Source: Zelonia costaricensis
Taxonomy: Eukaryota; Euglenozoa; Kinetoplastea; Trypanosomatida; Trypanosomatidae
Direction: 5' to 3'
Assembly (NCBI GenBank): GCA_030849075.1
Contig: JASAOO010003563.1
Coordinates: 124,001 to 188,000, forward strand
Length of the DNA stretch: 64,000 bases
The notes beneath the pieces are model-generated. The model was not told where the DNA came from and did not search any database. It saw only the letters and a list, made by a program, of their open reading frames with translations. The stretch's first letter is position 1. Every line of letters begins with the position of its first letter. Both the position numbers and the translations under genes were made by a program. This document shows, one piece after another, positions 1-9,507 of the stretch.

Positions 1-1245
1 CTGAAGCTCCATCTGGAGATGCTGTCAGGGTGGGCTTCCATCTTCACTCGCGACGGCGCCGACGAGGGGACGCCCGGCTGGTCTACCTCGTCGCACGACG
101 GCGGCGCTGCCAGCGAGGAGGACGCGATGTACGCCGGCCTGGTCAGGTGCATTCACGCAGTGCTTGGTGAGAAGTACGGCCCTGATGGGCGGCGCTACCT
201 GCTGGTGCAGTACGCGCGCTCTCCGCAGAACACCGCACCGAGCGCCGCGACTCCGGTTTCCGAGGCGTGGTGTCCACTGAGTGCCGTTGCCGCCGACCCG
301 GTCGTGGCCGCCTACGTGGACCGCTGCAGCCGCACCTACACTCTGACCAGCTCCGCCGGCCGCGCGGGAGCGGCGACGCCGTCGATTCTGCTGGGCGACG
401 GGATCGGCGGCACCCCGCTGGACACGCTGGAGCGAGAGCAGCTCGAGAAGGAGCTCCGCCTCCTCCCACGCCGCGACCTGTCCAGCCAAGAGAGCCTCTC
501 GTCGATCATCGCCGCGGCAAAGCCCTTCTCTGCCGCGCACCCTGTCACAAACCTGCCCGCGCTGCCGGAGCTGGAGTCGTGGATGGAGAGCAGCCGCGGT
601 GTGGCGCACCCCGTCACGACAGGGGGACGTGCCCCCAGTCCGGAAGAGGCGAGCACTCCGGTGCCACTCTCCGCCAGCGTGCCTCCTATCCCAACGCGCG
701 CAGACGAGGACACCGGCCGCCCTTCCTGGCGTTTCGCCCGCCGCGCCGTGGAGGAGGCGGAACCGGCGTCGGATCGGTGGTCTGCGACGGCCCCGTCCCG
801 GACGTCGGCGCAGTCGACGCTAAGCGGGCAGGCGACGAGGAAGGAGGAGCGCGCGGACGTCACACGACCCGCTGGCGCGGCTGCCACCTGCTCGGTGACG
901 GCGACGGCCACCAAAACGGCGATGGTTGCTGCGGCTTCGGCGGTTGCTTCTGCCGCGCCAGAGACGACGCTGGTCCTGCCAGTTCTCATCCGCAACGTCA
1001 ACGCGTTGCGGCTAGAGTCCTCGCTCGACACGAACCCGGGGACGTCGGCGCCGGCCTTGACGATGCACACGCAAGGCCCCCGCTCGAACAGGGGAGGCAG
1101 CGGCGAAGGCTCTGCCTCGACGGATCGGCGCTACCACCTGTCCGAGACGCAGCGCGCCAAGTACAACAGCTACCTGCGTGACGCAGCGCTGCAACGGCTG
1201 CACAAGCGCCAAAGCCAACTCTCTTCGAATCCCTCCCCGGCTTAG
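1..1245 (+). CDS. Hypothetical protein, 5'-truncated by window edge
   Basis: The frame is open from base 1 to the TAG at 1243-1245, giving at least 414 residues; there is no stop before the first in-window ATG at 19, so the true start probably lies upstream of the window. The visible part starts with a more ordered region of about 130 residues, then a long Ser/Pro/Ala/Thr-rich low-complexity stretch, and ends in a short basic, probably helical tail around YNSYLRDAALQRLHKRQSQ. I recognise no domain. GC-rich codon use matches the other genes here, which supports coding. Reverse-strand and +3 frames over the same DNA are also open but are best read as GC-driven shadows. Confidence 0.7.
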   Translation: MKLHLEMLSGWASIFTRDGADEGTPGWSTSSHDGGAASEEDAMYAGLVRCIHAVLGEKYGPDGRRYLLVQYARSPQNTAPSAATPVSEAWCPLSAVAADPVVAAYVDRCSRTYTLTSSAGRAGAATPSILLGDGIGGTPLDTLEREQLEKELRLLPRRDLSSQESLSSIIAAAKPFSAAHPVTNLPALPELESWMESSRGVAHPVTTGGRAPSPEEASTPVPLSASVPPIPTRADEDTGRPSWRFARRAVEEAEPASDRWSATAPSRTSAQSTLSGQATRKEERADVTRPAGAAATCSVTATATKTAMVAAASAVASAAPETTLVLPVLIRNVNALRLESSLDTNPGTSAPALTMHTQGPRSNRGGSGEGSASTDRRYHLSETQRAKYNSYLRDAALQRLHKRQSQLSSNPSPA

Positions 1246-1970
1246 ACCAGATGGTAGAAAGAAGGCGAGGGGGACAGAGGGGGAGTGGGCTTGAAACGGC
1301 GCAGCTGTTTGTGTGTTGTGTGGACGCGTCAGAACAGGGTGAAGGACATCTTGGTTTTTGTTTTTTGCGACTACAGGCGACGTTTAGATATGGTGTGCCT
1401 TGGCAGCACGTGCCACCTTCCTCTCTCTTCTTTTTTGTCCCTTCTCTGTCTACTACATGTGCGCCGTTGCTTCATTCTCATGTCTCCTGCAGGGTGCACC
1501 CGTTCGCGCTGGGGTGTACCGGCGTTGATGTACAAGATGGGTTTGCCCAGACAAGCTTACCCACTCGTGCCGTCACGGCACTCTCCGCTCCCCTCTTCTA
1601 TGGAACGAACCGCTGCTATTCTGACTTGCGTGTGTCGGCAGCGCATGTTCGCGTGTCGCCGTCCCAGTCAAGGACGTCTTGGATTTGCAGCGGCTTTGGA
1701 TCGCTTTCCACCACCGAGCAGTTATGCGCGTTTTTTTTGTTTGTTTGGCCCGTTCTGTGTGCACCGCGCTCATGGCAAGTCTACGGATCATCGATGAGGC
1801 ATGGAAACGAACAACGAAGAAGAAGCCACAACGCAGGGGATGGTGTCTTGCAGACGGGGGGGGGGGCACTGATGCGCCGTAGGGTGAGCTGCGTCCTCTT
1901 TTCCCCAAGGAGGACAAGGAAACGTCTCGATTCTCACGTAATGAATGGTGGAAGAGAAAAAACACGTGCC

Positions 1971-2038
1971 TCGTCTTTGCCCTTCCACTTTCCCCGTTTG
2001 TCCCTCTTTAACGTGCCTGCGGTTTCGCGCGTCGTCAG
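1971..2038 (+). promoter_or_regulatory. Probable spliced-leader acceptor for the 2218 gene
   Basis: A C/T-rich tract at about 1971-2010 is followed by AG at 2037-2038, giving a 5' UTR near 180 nt that contains the AC repeat and a short uORF. Inferred from the general kinetoplastid rule of tract plus downstream AG. Confidence 0.45.
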
Positions 2039-2097
2039 ACCCTTGCTGCGCCTTCTAGGTAGCTGCTTCGCCGGAGAGTGTCACACGTCGCATCAGA

Positions 2098-2100
<3 letters not shown>

Positions 2101-2131
<31 letters not shown>
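2101..2131 (+). repeat. (AC)n microsatellite
   Basis: About 31 bases of uninterrupted AC dinucleotide, within the likely 5' UTR of the next gene. Confidence 0.95.
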
Positions 2132-2133
<2 letters not shown>

Positions 2134-2184
2134 TCCACACAAAGACACACCAAACAACTCACTTCCACTCGTGAGCGACTACCC

Positions 2185-2205
2185 ATGACGCTGTCTTTTC
2201 TCTAA
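2185..2205 (+). promoter_or_regulatory. Short upstream ORF in 5' UTR
   Basis: An ATG at 2185 opens six codons and stops with TAA at 2203-2205, 12 nt before the main ATG at 2218. If the acceptor at 2038 is used, this uORF is in the mature leader and could lower translation of the main frame. Confidence 0.4.
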
Positions 2206-2217
2206 GGGTTCTCTCCA

Positions 2218-3765
2218 ATGGCGCACGACGTGTTGCGCGAGGCCGCCCTGCGCAGCGCCATCGAGGCAAAAGAGCGGGAGCTGGCAGTCCTGTACGAGCG
2301 ACAGCGCAACACCACGGCAACACCGAGGCAGACAGCTCGTACGGTGACGTATACCGCGCACCGGCCGTACGAGCTGCAGATTCGCGGCCCTCTGCGCCAA
2401 ACCCCACAACCGACGACATCAAGCGCCGCCTCGCAGGTCACGCCGCCTCTGGGTGACTTAGGACCTCCCGAAAGCGTCGCCTTCCCCATCACCGCCGAGT
2501 GTCGGCGGCTGTTTCTCCCGTTGCCCACCCGCATTGCCGGCGTGGAGGATGCGGATGTATTGGCGGCGGTGAGGCCTGCATGGGATGCCACTGCTTGCGC
2601 GGCCAGCGAGTTCGAGACGCGCCTGTCGCGACTGCGCGGCGCTTCTGTGCGATCGACGGCGCCGCCGCCGCCGCAAGGCTTCTTGTCACCATCCCTGTCA
2701 CCGATCGGTGCGCACGGGGCCACCCGCGAAGGCGACGTCTCGTGTGTGTCATTCCTCGCCGACGCGGCAGAATTTTTTGCGTCGCGCAGTGACGCAGACG
2801 AGACTTGGGAGGCGGACTGCTCGACAGCGAATCGCCACGTGCGCTTCTCCAGCAAGAGTCCACAAGTGGCAACCTTCTCCGTGGAGCGACCGTGCCCACC
2901 AGGGCCCGCGGGTCACCAGACCCTCGAATCCGAGGAGAACCACATGCCGACGGCACACTCGCCGTGCGTCGACCACCACAGTGCGGTGCTAGCTGCGCCG
3001 CGGCAGACGGCCACGCCGCTCGTGTCGCCCCGCGCGAGTGTTGCGTCGTATCTGTCGCAGCTGGAGGAGCTTCGCACATCGCTGCAGCCGCGCTCCTCCG
3101 GGAGTGCGGGCTCTGCGAACCCACCGCAAGTGCCACCGCCTCCGTGTGCGGCGAGGGGTGCAGAGCGAGATGAAGGTGCGGCCATGTCACTCAAGGAGCT
3201 GCTCGGACTGGAAGACGCACGAGGTCTCTCCGGGTCTGTCAGCGTCGCCGCTGCTGCTGCCGATGAAGAACTCCCGCAGTCCCTCGCGTTGCGGTGCGCC
3301 TCACCCCTCGCCGATGCCTTGGCTTCGTTCTCGGACAGCTCACCGATCTTTCTTCGTCGCCGAGGGCACCGGCGCGACACACCGACGCACGCTGCGGTCC
3401 CGGCAGCAGCCTCCCCTGTTTTGTGTGACATAACGAACAGCGGCGGCGCCGGCACGCGAGCGGGGATGGCGTCACAGAAGCGAGGTAGCTCTACGCCTCG
3501 CAAGGCGCTCAAGAAGAAGTGTGTGCGCTTCTCCGAGTCGGTGGTTCAGCGGGCAAAGGCACAAGTGGCGTCCTCCGACCCCTTCTCGGCGGGAGCGGCA
3601 ACGAGCGGGGGCGCCTCCGCGCGTCGTGCTCGACCGCAACGACGCGGTGCAGCTACGCCAGCGGCGGGGGTGCCCATCGCAGCGCCAGCGGAGCTGCGCC
3701 ACTGCCAGGCCGGCCTGGGCGCTGGCATCGTCCTACCCTGCGGCCCCACCATCTACTTTGAGTGA
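2218..3765 (+). CDS. Hypothetical disordered protein with two RVxF-like motifs
   Basis: 515 residues; the ATG is the first in this frame and follows the UTR directly. A short N-terminal helix (about residues 3-30, rich in Ala/Glu/Arg) precedes a long Pro/Ser/Ala-rich, probably disordered body. Two similar motifs stand out: RHVRFS at residues 206-211 and KKKCVRFS at residues 432-439. Both fit the loose basic-x-V-x-F pattern of protein phosphatase 1 docking sites, and both are followed by Ser and basic residues. I recognise no catalytic or structural domain. One possibility is a PP1 regulatory or scaffold subunit, but this rests only on the short motifs. Sequence composition matches neighbouring genes. 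Confidence 0.8.
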   Translation: MAHDVLREAALRSAIEAKERELAVLYERQRNTTATPRQTARTVTYTAHRPYELQIRGPLRQTPQPTTSSAASQVTPPLGDLGPPESVAFPITAECRRLFLPLPTRIAGVEDADVLAAVRPAWDATACAASEFETRLSRLRGASVRSTAPPPPQGFLSPSLSPIGAHGATREGDVSCVSFLADAAEFFASRSDADETWEADCSTANRHVRFSSKSPQVATFSVERPCPPGPAGHQTLESEENHMPTAHSPCVDHHSAVLAAPRQTATPLVSPRASVASYLSQLEELRTSLQPRSSGSAGSANPPQVPPPPCAARGAERDEGAAMSLKELLGLEDARGLSGSVSVAAAAADEELPQSLALRCASPLADALASFSDSSPIFLRRRGHRRDTPTHAAVPAAASPVLCDITNSGGAGTRAGMASQKRGSSTPRKALKKKCVRFSESVVQRAKAQVASSDPFSAGAATSGGASARRARPQRRGAATPAAGVPIAAPAELRHCQAGLGAGIVLPCGPTIYFE

Positions 3766-4520
3766 CTCGCAGCGTTGTCGGCCTCGGTGCGGTGACAGCG
3801 GCAACACACGACGTCTTCCCTCTCTTACTGTGAAGACGGTGCGCTCTGATGCGCAAGCGCTTCTTTTTGTCGTGAGCGGAGGCGCGCCGGGGTGTGGCGA
3901 TACCCATCCTCCATCCTCCATCTCCTTCCCTTCCCCTCCCCCCTCCTTCACCCTCCAGCGCATGCTGCGGTGCTACAGTGATCTGCTGTCTGCTATTATC
4001 GCCTCGGCGGAGCGCAGGAACAACACAAGGCCAAGCCGCTTCCTGGCGGGTGGATGCTTTCAGAAGAGGCACACGCGCACAGACGCAGCAGGAAGGACCT
4101 TACGCCCGAGGCGCGCAGGGGCAGTGATGCATCTCAATTCGAATCGTCGTGATCGCCTGCAATCGACGTGCACACACACACACACACCGCCGGAAGGGGA
4201 GGAAAGGTGTGCAGTCTCACGTCGTGCGCAAACGTCGCCTGAATGCTCCATGCTTGCTTCTCCGTGTTCACGTCCCCCCTAATGTCCTCCGTTCTCCCCG
4301 GCCTCCTCTCCCGGCTCCCCCCCTCCCCCCTCCCGCCCGGTCCAACACGGCAGGAGAGGTTGCGTTTTCTGTTTTGCGCTCCTGCCTCGGTATTGCCTTC
4401 ACAAGGTTCTGGCTCTGTGTACTGCTGCCACGCCATTCAAATAGACCGAGAACAAACAAACGAAGAGCTTTGCCCTTCCCTCAGTCTCGCCGCTTCCAGA
4501 ACGCCGCGCGCCGCATCATC
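3766..4520 (+). other. Intergenic region / UTRs
   Basis: No gene seen. Contains a strong pyrimidine tract at 3903-3956 with AG at 3957-3958, a short CA repeat near 4171-4187, and a second C-rich tract at 4276-4343 with AG at 4352-4353 just upstream of the RPN12 gene. Confidence 0.6.
4276..4353 (+). promoter_or_regulatory. Probable spliced-leader acceptor for RPN12
   Basis: Dense C/T tract followed by the first AG at 4352-4353. The resulting 5' UTR is about 167 nt and contains no upstream ATG. Confidence 0.5.
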
Positions 4521-5345
4521 ATGGCTGCCGTGGGAGACTTGTCCATCACGGTGCGGAAGATCACCGAGGATGTCAAGAGCCTGAAGACCGCCTACGAGGC
4601 CAAGGATGATGCGCAGTGCAGCAAGCTGCTGGCGGACATCAAGCGCCGCATTATTATGTTCCCGACCTTCCTCAACCCCGGCGCAACGAGCAGCACCCGC
4701 GGCGAAGAGCTGTCGCTCGCGCGCGACTACCTGGAGCTGGGCGTGCTCGCCTCGGCGCACCAGAAGGACCTCGCCAGCTTCGAGGTGTACTTCAACCAGC
4801 TCCAGCTCTACTACAGCGACATCGGCGCGGATGAGCTGCCGGAGTCGCCGCAGTACCTGATGCTGCTCGGCCTCAACTTGATTCGGCTGCTGGTTTGCAG
4901 CCGTATCGCCGAGTTCCACTCTGAGATGGAGAAGATCCCGTTTGCCGCGCACGGCTCGAACCTGTACATCCGCTTCGCCGTCGGCCTGGAGCGCTATCTG
5001 ATGGAGGGTAGCTACAACAAGCTGCTGACGTCGCGCAAGAAGGTGCCGTCCAACGAGTACCTGCCAGTGGTGGAGATGCTGGAGCAGACGGTGCGCGACG
5101 AGGTCGCCAACTGCATCCCGACCTCCTACACGCAGCTCTCGATTCCGGCGGCGCAGCGCATTCTCATGGTGGACACTGAGGCAAAGGTGCGCGAGATCGG
5201 CGCGGAGCGGGAGTGGGCCATGTCACCGGACGGCACGCACTTCCTCTTCACGCGGGAGGAGGACACCCTCAAGAAGGAGATCCCCTTCAAGGAGATGATC
5301 GAGCAGCACATCCACTTCGTCGCCGACCTGCAGAACATTGTCTAG
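4521..5345 (+). CDS. RPN12: 26S proteasome regulatory subunit RPN12 (PSMD8)
   Basis: 274 residues from the ATG at 4521, close to the usual Rpn12 length; the open frame extends upstream to 4149 but only with non-ATG starts, so the longer version is rejected. The product is a lid subunit of the 19S regulatory particle, in other eukaryotes the last non-ATPase lid subunit to be incorporated. The N-terminal part is helical (KSLKTAYEAKDDAQCSKLL), followed by a PTFLNP segment, a helical-repeat stretch, and a CSN8/PSMD8/EIF3K-type C-terminal region (about residues 80-250) with RYLMEGSYNKLL and a winged-helix-like end near FLFTREEDTLKKEIP. No catalytic residues are expected. Acts in the proteasome in cytosol and nucleus. 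Confidence 0.9.
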   Translation: MAAVGDLSITVRKITEDVKSLKTAYEAKDDAQCSKLLADIKRRIIMFPTFLNPGATSSTRGEELSLARDYLELGVLASAHQKDLASFEVYFNQLQLYYSDIGADELPESPQYLMLLGLNLIRLLVCSRIAEFHSEMEKIPFAAHGSNLYIRFAVGLERYLMEGSYNKLLTSRKKVPSNEYLPVVEMLEQTVRDEVANCIPTSYTQLSIPAAQRILMVDTEAKVREIGAEREWAMSPDGTHFLFTREEDTLKKEIPFKEMIEQHIHFVADLQNIV

Positions 5346-6347
5346 GCGGGTGGCAGCCGCAGCGGCTCCGTTGGCATCTTTGCAGCGGGGGCTGGTGTGA
5401 GACGGAGGGCACGCTGGCCGGGCTTTTTTTTGGAACTCCGAGGACGCATTTATGCACGTTTCCCAGCAATCGGCGGCAGCCCTCCGCAGCACACTTCAAC
5501 GTCTCCCGTGCCCTTCCCTCACGACGGCCCGTACTGCGTGGTTGCGACGTTTGCCCCCCCCCCCTTCCCGTCCTCCACCCTATACCCGTGGCCGGCGACG
5601 CTCGCGAGTGGCGCAGGGCAACGGGGCGGCATCACGCAGTGCGCAGTTTTGAGGTTCTGTGCGGGTTGCGTTCGGTTGGCTGTGCGTAGGCGCCTTTGGA
5701 TGCCCCGCAGACAGAGAACATCGCTGGTAAGCTTGAAGTGCTTGCGCTCATGTGTGCGTGGGTGTTGGTGTTGTGTTGAGTCCCCCGAGAAGGAACTGTC
5801 TCCAACCAGAATGGGTCGCTCCGCTAACAGGACCTGATGCCCAGACCCTTTTGCATTGCCCGTTGCGTCCCTGTCAGCCTAGTGCGTGAGAGCGGTCTTG
5901 TCTCTTTTCGCAAGCGGAAGTGCTGTGACGTTGACGGCTAGCCTCGCGTCGCAGCGCGCTTCTACAGCGGTGCTGGGAAGTTGCGGATCGCCACATCGCT
6001 CCATGGGGCACAAAAACGGAAAGAGGTGCTGCCGCTGTCGCGCGGCATGCTTCAGACTCGATGCTTCCACCTCAACACTTCCCCTTTGCTCTTCGCCCCT
6101 TCTCGTACCGGACTCTTTTGTTTCCTTCGCACGTTTTTTTTTTTTCCTGGTTCCAACGACGCGTGCACTGTGGGCAGTCGTACTTGGCTGAGGGGTGCTT
6201 TGCGCAGACACCTTTGCCCACGCACCGCATTCCCTTCCCTGTGCACGGTCACAAACCGGCACGCAGCCGTGCATCGGGTGTGCCCCTCACTTCTCACCAA
6301 ACACACAGAGAGCTATTTGGCAACGTGGGGTGAACCGCCGCTTACTC
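5346..6347 (+). other. Intergenic region / UTRs
   Basis: No gene seen. A C run with pyrimidines lies at about 5551-5580. A pyrimidine tract at 6078-6108 and a T run at 6134-6145 precede an AG at 6176-6177, which may be the acceptor for the PPR gene. Confidence 0.6.
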
Positions 6348-8774
6348 ATGTACCTCACGAAGCGGCCGGCGGCGGAGCTGATCATCCGGCGCCGCGACGG
6401 CACCGAGGACCGCTTTGTGCAGTCCACTGGCACAGTCGTGGAGCAGGTCGCACGCGCCGCGACAACGGACGACCACGATGAAACCTACCAAGCTGTGATG
6501 GAGTGTGCGCCGTACACGGCCAGCTTCAACGCCCTGCTGGCGAAGCAGTCGACACACGAGGACTCGCGGCAACTGGTGGCGCGGGTGCACCACCGCATGC
6601 ACAGCGAGGGCATCCCCCTCAACACGCAGACGTACAACCTGCTCATGAAGCGCGTGGTTCGCTTCACCGACGGCTCCATCTTCACCCTGTACGAGGAGCT
6701 GAAGAGCGAAGGGCTCAAGGAGAGCAGCAGCGTGCGACCGAACATGGACAGCTACGTGCTGCTCCTCCGCGCCTGCGAGCGCAGCGCGCAGTACAGCCGT
6801 GCGTTTGTGTTGTACCAGCAGCTGCGCGAGCTCTTCCGACTTGTCCCCGACACGGCGGTGTACAACACGCTGCTGGGCTACTGTGCCGCCGTGCGCGACG
6901 TGGCGCAGGCCACGTTCCTCGTCGCTGAAATGAAGCAGCTCGAGGTGCCGTGCGATGTGAACACGTACAACTGCTTGATGAGTGTCATGGTGGAGTCCGC
7001 GCCGTACGCCGAGACCCTCAAAGTGTTTCAGGAGCTGCTCTCACTCAACGTGAAGCCAACGAACCGCAGCTACAACACAATCCTCAAAGCCGCGTGCCGG
7101 TTCAACGACTACGACCGCGCCTTCCAGTTCGCGGAGGAGATGAAGAAGAAGGGCCTGGTGCCCGACGTCGAGACGTACAACTACCTCATCTGTGTGTGCG
7201 AGCAGCGGCTGGAATACGTGCGGGGCACCGGCCGCTACGCGAGCGAGTACCGCTCACGCGAGCAGCTGCTGCAGGGCTGCCGCGCCGTCGCGGAGCTGGT
7301 CATGACGCTGCTGCGCGAGATGCGCTCCATTCAGGTGCGGCCTGACACGTACACGTACAACAAGGCTCTCAGCGCACTGGTCATCTGCGAGGACGAACGC
7401 GTCTTTGCCGTGTACAACGACATGGTCGCGCACACGAGTGAACCGGCCGACACCGTCAGCTTCGGTCGCCGGGCGCTGTCGTCCTCATCGCGCGGCTTCG
7501 GCCCAGCCAAGAGCAGCGGCGACGAGCGCTCGCAGCGTCAGAAGGTGGCACTGCAGCTGCAGGGCGATGCCGGCGCGCTGCTCGAGGAGGCGCTGCAGGC
7601 GGAGGACGAGGATGCGGTGGGCAACATGCGCAGTACCGCGGTGCGGCCAAACCTGGAGACGTGGCGGCAGATGCTGAAGGCGTGCCTGCACTACCGCTAC
7701 TTCACTCGCGCCAAGGAGGTGAGCGGCGACATGCAGAAGAGCGGCATGACGCTCACGGCGTCGCTTGCACTGCAGCTGCTCGATGTGTGCGTGGCGGCGA
7801 AGGACTTCCAATGGGCCAAGGAGATATTGGCAGAGCTCAGGGCGCGCGAGATTCTCATTGACACGCCGCTCATGAACGCGTACTTGAAGGTCCTGTGCGC
7901 CGTCGACGCGCGCGAGGCCATTTTCACCGAGTACGAGCAGATGCGCATGGGCATCCACCCGACTGGCGCCTGGGCGGACACGGCGACGTGCAACATTGTG
8001 CTTCGCTACGCCTACACCAAGCCCGGCAAGACCAACTTCGTCGACAACCTCTACCAGACCATGGTGCAGCCGTACTCCACGGCTCCAGCCGACGAGGAAA
8101 CGTTTTGCATCCGCATAGACGCGTTTACGAGTAACCCAGAAGTGTCGGAGGCCACGGCTATGGCGTACGTGGACGAGGTGCTGCACAACCACCCCTCCCT
8201 GTCCATCGCATATTACCGCGCGGTGATGCACTTCCTCCTCGTGCGCGACGACCCGCGCATCGGCAGCTGGTTCGAGCGGCTGGGGGCGGAGCAGGGGGTC
8301 GGGGCACACACCGCCGCCGTGCCACCCGCCGACGTTGCGTGCTACACGATGCTGATGCAGTACCACCTGCGGCACACCGACTACGCCGCCATCGATAAGC
8401 TGTTCAAGCGCATTCAAGCCACGCAAACACTGGAAGCGGACGCGGAGTGCTACTGGGTGCTGTTCGAGGTGGCGCGTCGGCAGGGAGACGTGCCGGCGGC
8501 CAAGCGTGTGTTTGAGCAGTCGCGCGTCAACTGCGTGCCGCTGACGGTGCTGTGCTACAATAGTCTCCTCCACACCCTCGTCGAGCACGAGGACGCGTAC
8601 GTCTACGATGTGCTCAGCTACATGAAGGAGCAGTGCGTCGCCCCGGCGGAGAGCACCATGGCTGTCTTTTTGGCAGACGCCAACGGGCGCCGCGTGCTGG
8701 CCGAGGTGGTCGCGCGAGCCCTCTTTTACTACCCCCCGCCACCGATCAAGCTGCAGCGCATGAAGGCGCCGTAG
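6348..8774 (+). CDS. Pentatricopeptide repeat (PPR) protein
   Basis: 808 residues from the only in-frame ATG at 6348; earlier open codons lack ATG. The protein is built of helical pairs with typical PPR signatures across about residues 50-770, for example VYNTLLGYCAAVRDVAQATF, NTYNCLMSVM, RSYNTILKAACRFNDYDRAF and ETYNYLICVC. At least ten repeats can be recognised, some degenerate, with an acidic/Ser-rich break near residues 365-425. PPR proteins bind single-stranded RNA, and in trypanosomatids most act in the mitochondrion on rRNA or mRNA processing, stability or translation. A classical presequence is not obvious, although the N-terminus has several basic residues. The RNA target cannot be read from sequence. 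Confidence 0.88.
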   Translation: MYLTKRPAAELIIRRRDGTEDRFVQSTGTVVEQVARAATTDDHDETYQAVMECAPYTASFNALLAKQSTHEDSRQLVARVHHRMHSEGIPLNTQTYNLLMKRVVRFTDGSIFTLYEELKSEGLKESSSVRPNMDSYVLLLRACERSAQYSRAFVLYQQLRELFRLVPDTAVYNTLLGYCAAVRDVAQATFLVAEMKQLEVPCDVNTYNCLMSVMVESAPYAETLKVFQELLSLNVKPTNRSYNTILKAACRFNDYDRAFQFAEEMKKKGLVPDVETYNYLICVCEQRLEYVRGTGRYASEYRSREQLLQGCRAVAELVMTLLREMRSIQVRPDTYTYNKALSALVICEDERVFAVYNDMVAHTSEPADTVSFGRRALSSSSRGFGPAKSSGDERSQRQKVALQLQGDAGALLEEALQAEDEDAVGNMRSTAVRPNLETWRQMLKACLHYRYFTRAKEVSGDMQKSGMTLTASLALQLLDVCVAAKDFQWAKEILAELRAREILIDTPLMNAYLKVLCAVDAREAIFTEYEQMRMGIHPTGAWADTATCNIVLRYAYTKPGKTNFVDNLYQTMVQPYSTAPADEETFCIRIDAFTSNPEVSEATAMAYVDEVLHNHPSLSIAYYRAVMHFLLVRDDPRIGSWFERLGAEQGVGAHTAAVPPADVACYTMLMQYHLRHTDYAAIDKLFKRIQATQTLEADAECYWVLFEVARRQGDVPAAKRVFEQSRVNCVPLTVLCYNSLLHTLVEHEDAYVYDVLSYMKEQCVAPAESTMAVFLADANGRRVLAEVVARALFYYPPPPIKLQRMKAP

Positions 8775-9507
8775 CAAGTCTGGGTGGTGTGGTCGGTATT
8801 CCGGGCTTGACGTGCCGCAGTGCGCGAAGGTTGTCCGTTTTTGTTTGTTTGTTTGCTTGTGCGTGGCATCACCGCTAGTGACGCTGTCATGTAAACTACT
8901 GTCGCCTCCTCCCCCCCCCCTCTCTCCCGACTTCCCCCGGTGAAGAAACCACAACACACGTTCTTGTGAACGCCACACGAGGAGCTGAAGCCTGGACCAG
9001 CGAAGCCCACGCACCGGCACCACAATGCAAAGAGTCTCGCACCTCCTGCTCTACTGCTTTCCGTTAGCTGGACACACGGGAACACCCTCTTTCGCAGAGC
9101 GGTGGATTGCACGCTGTCCGTGCTGGCTGCTGCGTTTTCTCTCTCTGTCGTGGACAAAACCGAGAGAGAGCACCGCTTCCTCCCTCGCCCGCCCTGTCTT
9201 GTGTGTCGCGACGACCGTCCCATCCCTCGCACCCCCTCGCAGCCCCTCGCCCCCCCCCCCACCTCCCCCTCCCCCGTCCCCTCCTCCTGAATTCAAACAC
9301 CCCCTCCCCCTCAAAAAAAAAACCCACTTCAAAGGCGCCGCTCACACCTTCACGGCTTTCTGAATCGACTCTACGTGCATCAACCTGCTTTTCTAGAATT
9401 GCACGTCGCAACCCGCACTCCTCCCTGCCCTGCCTCCCCCGTGAAGCCTGTTCACCAAGCGACAGAAGAAGGCCCCCCACTTCCGACTCAGCGACGTGTG
9501 TAGCGCC
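8775..9507 (+). other. Intergenic region / UTRs
   Basis: No gene seen. Has a TTTG-type simple repeat near 8835-8858, a very C-rich tract at about 9236-9290, an A run near 9315, and a second short tract ending in AG at 9395-9396, the likely acceptor for the next gene. Confidence 0.6.

Larger units (their letters stand above)
1246..2217 (+). other. Intergenic region / UTRs
   Basis: No convincing gene. A 307-codon open frame crosses almost the whole region but is Cys/Phe/Ser-rich and ends in the CA microsatellite, so I read it as chance. Two acceptor-like sites are visible: a pyrimidine tract around 1419-1455 with an AG at 1491-1492, and one at 1971-2010 with AG at 2037-2038. Confidence 0.6.

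Noticed and set aside
1251..2174. 307-codon + frame in the first spacer
   Set aside because: Low-complexity, Cys/Phe/Ser-rich, runs into the AC microsatellite and holds two acceptor-like sites; no recognisable domain.
4149..4520. Longer N-terminus for RPN12
   Set aside because: Opens with GTG, covers the splice tract and acceptor; the ATG at 4521 gives the standard Rpn12 length.
7485..9023. 512-codon reverse-strand frame
   Set aside because: Antisense shadow of the PPR gene; His/Arg/Val-rich composition typical of GC3-driven open frames.
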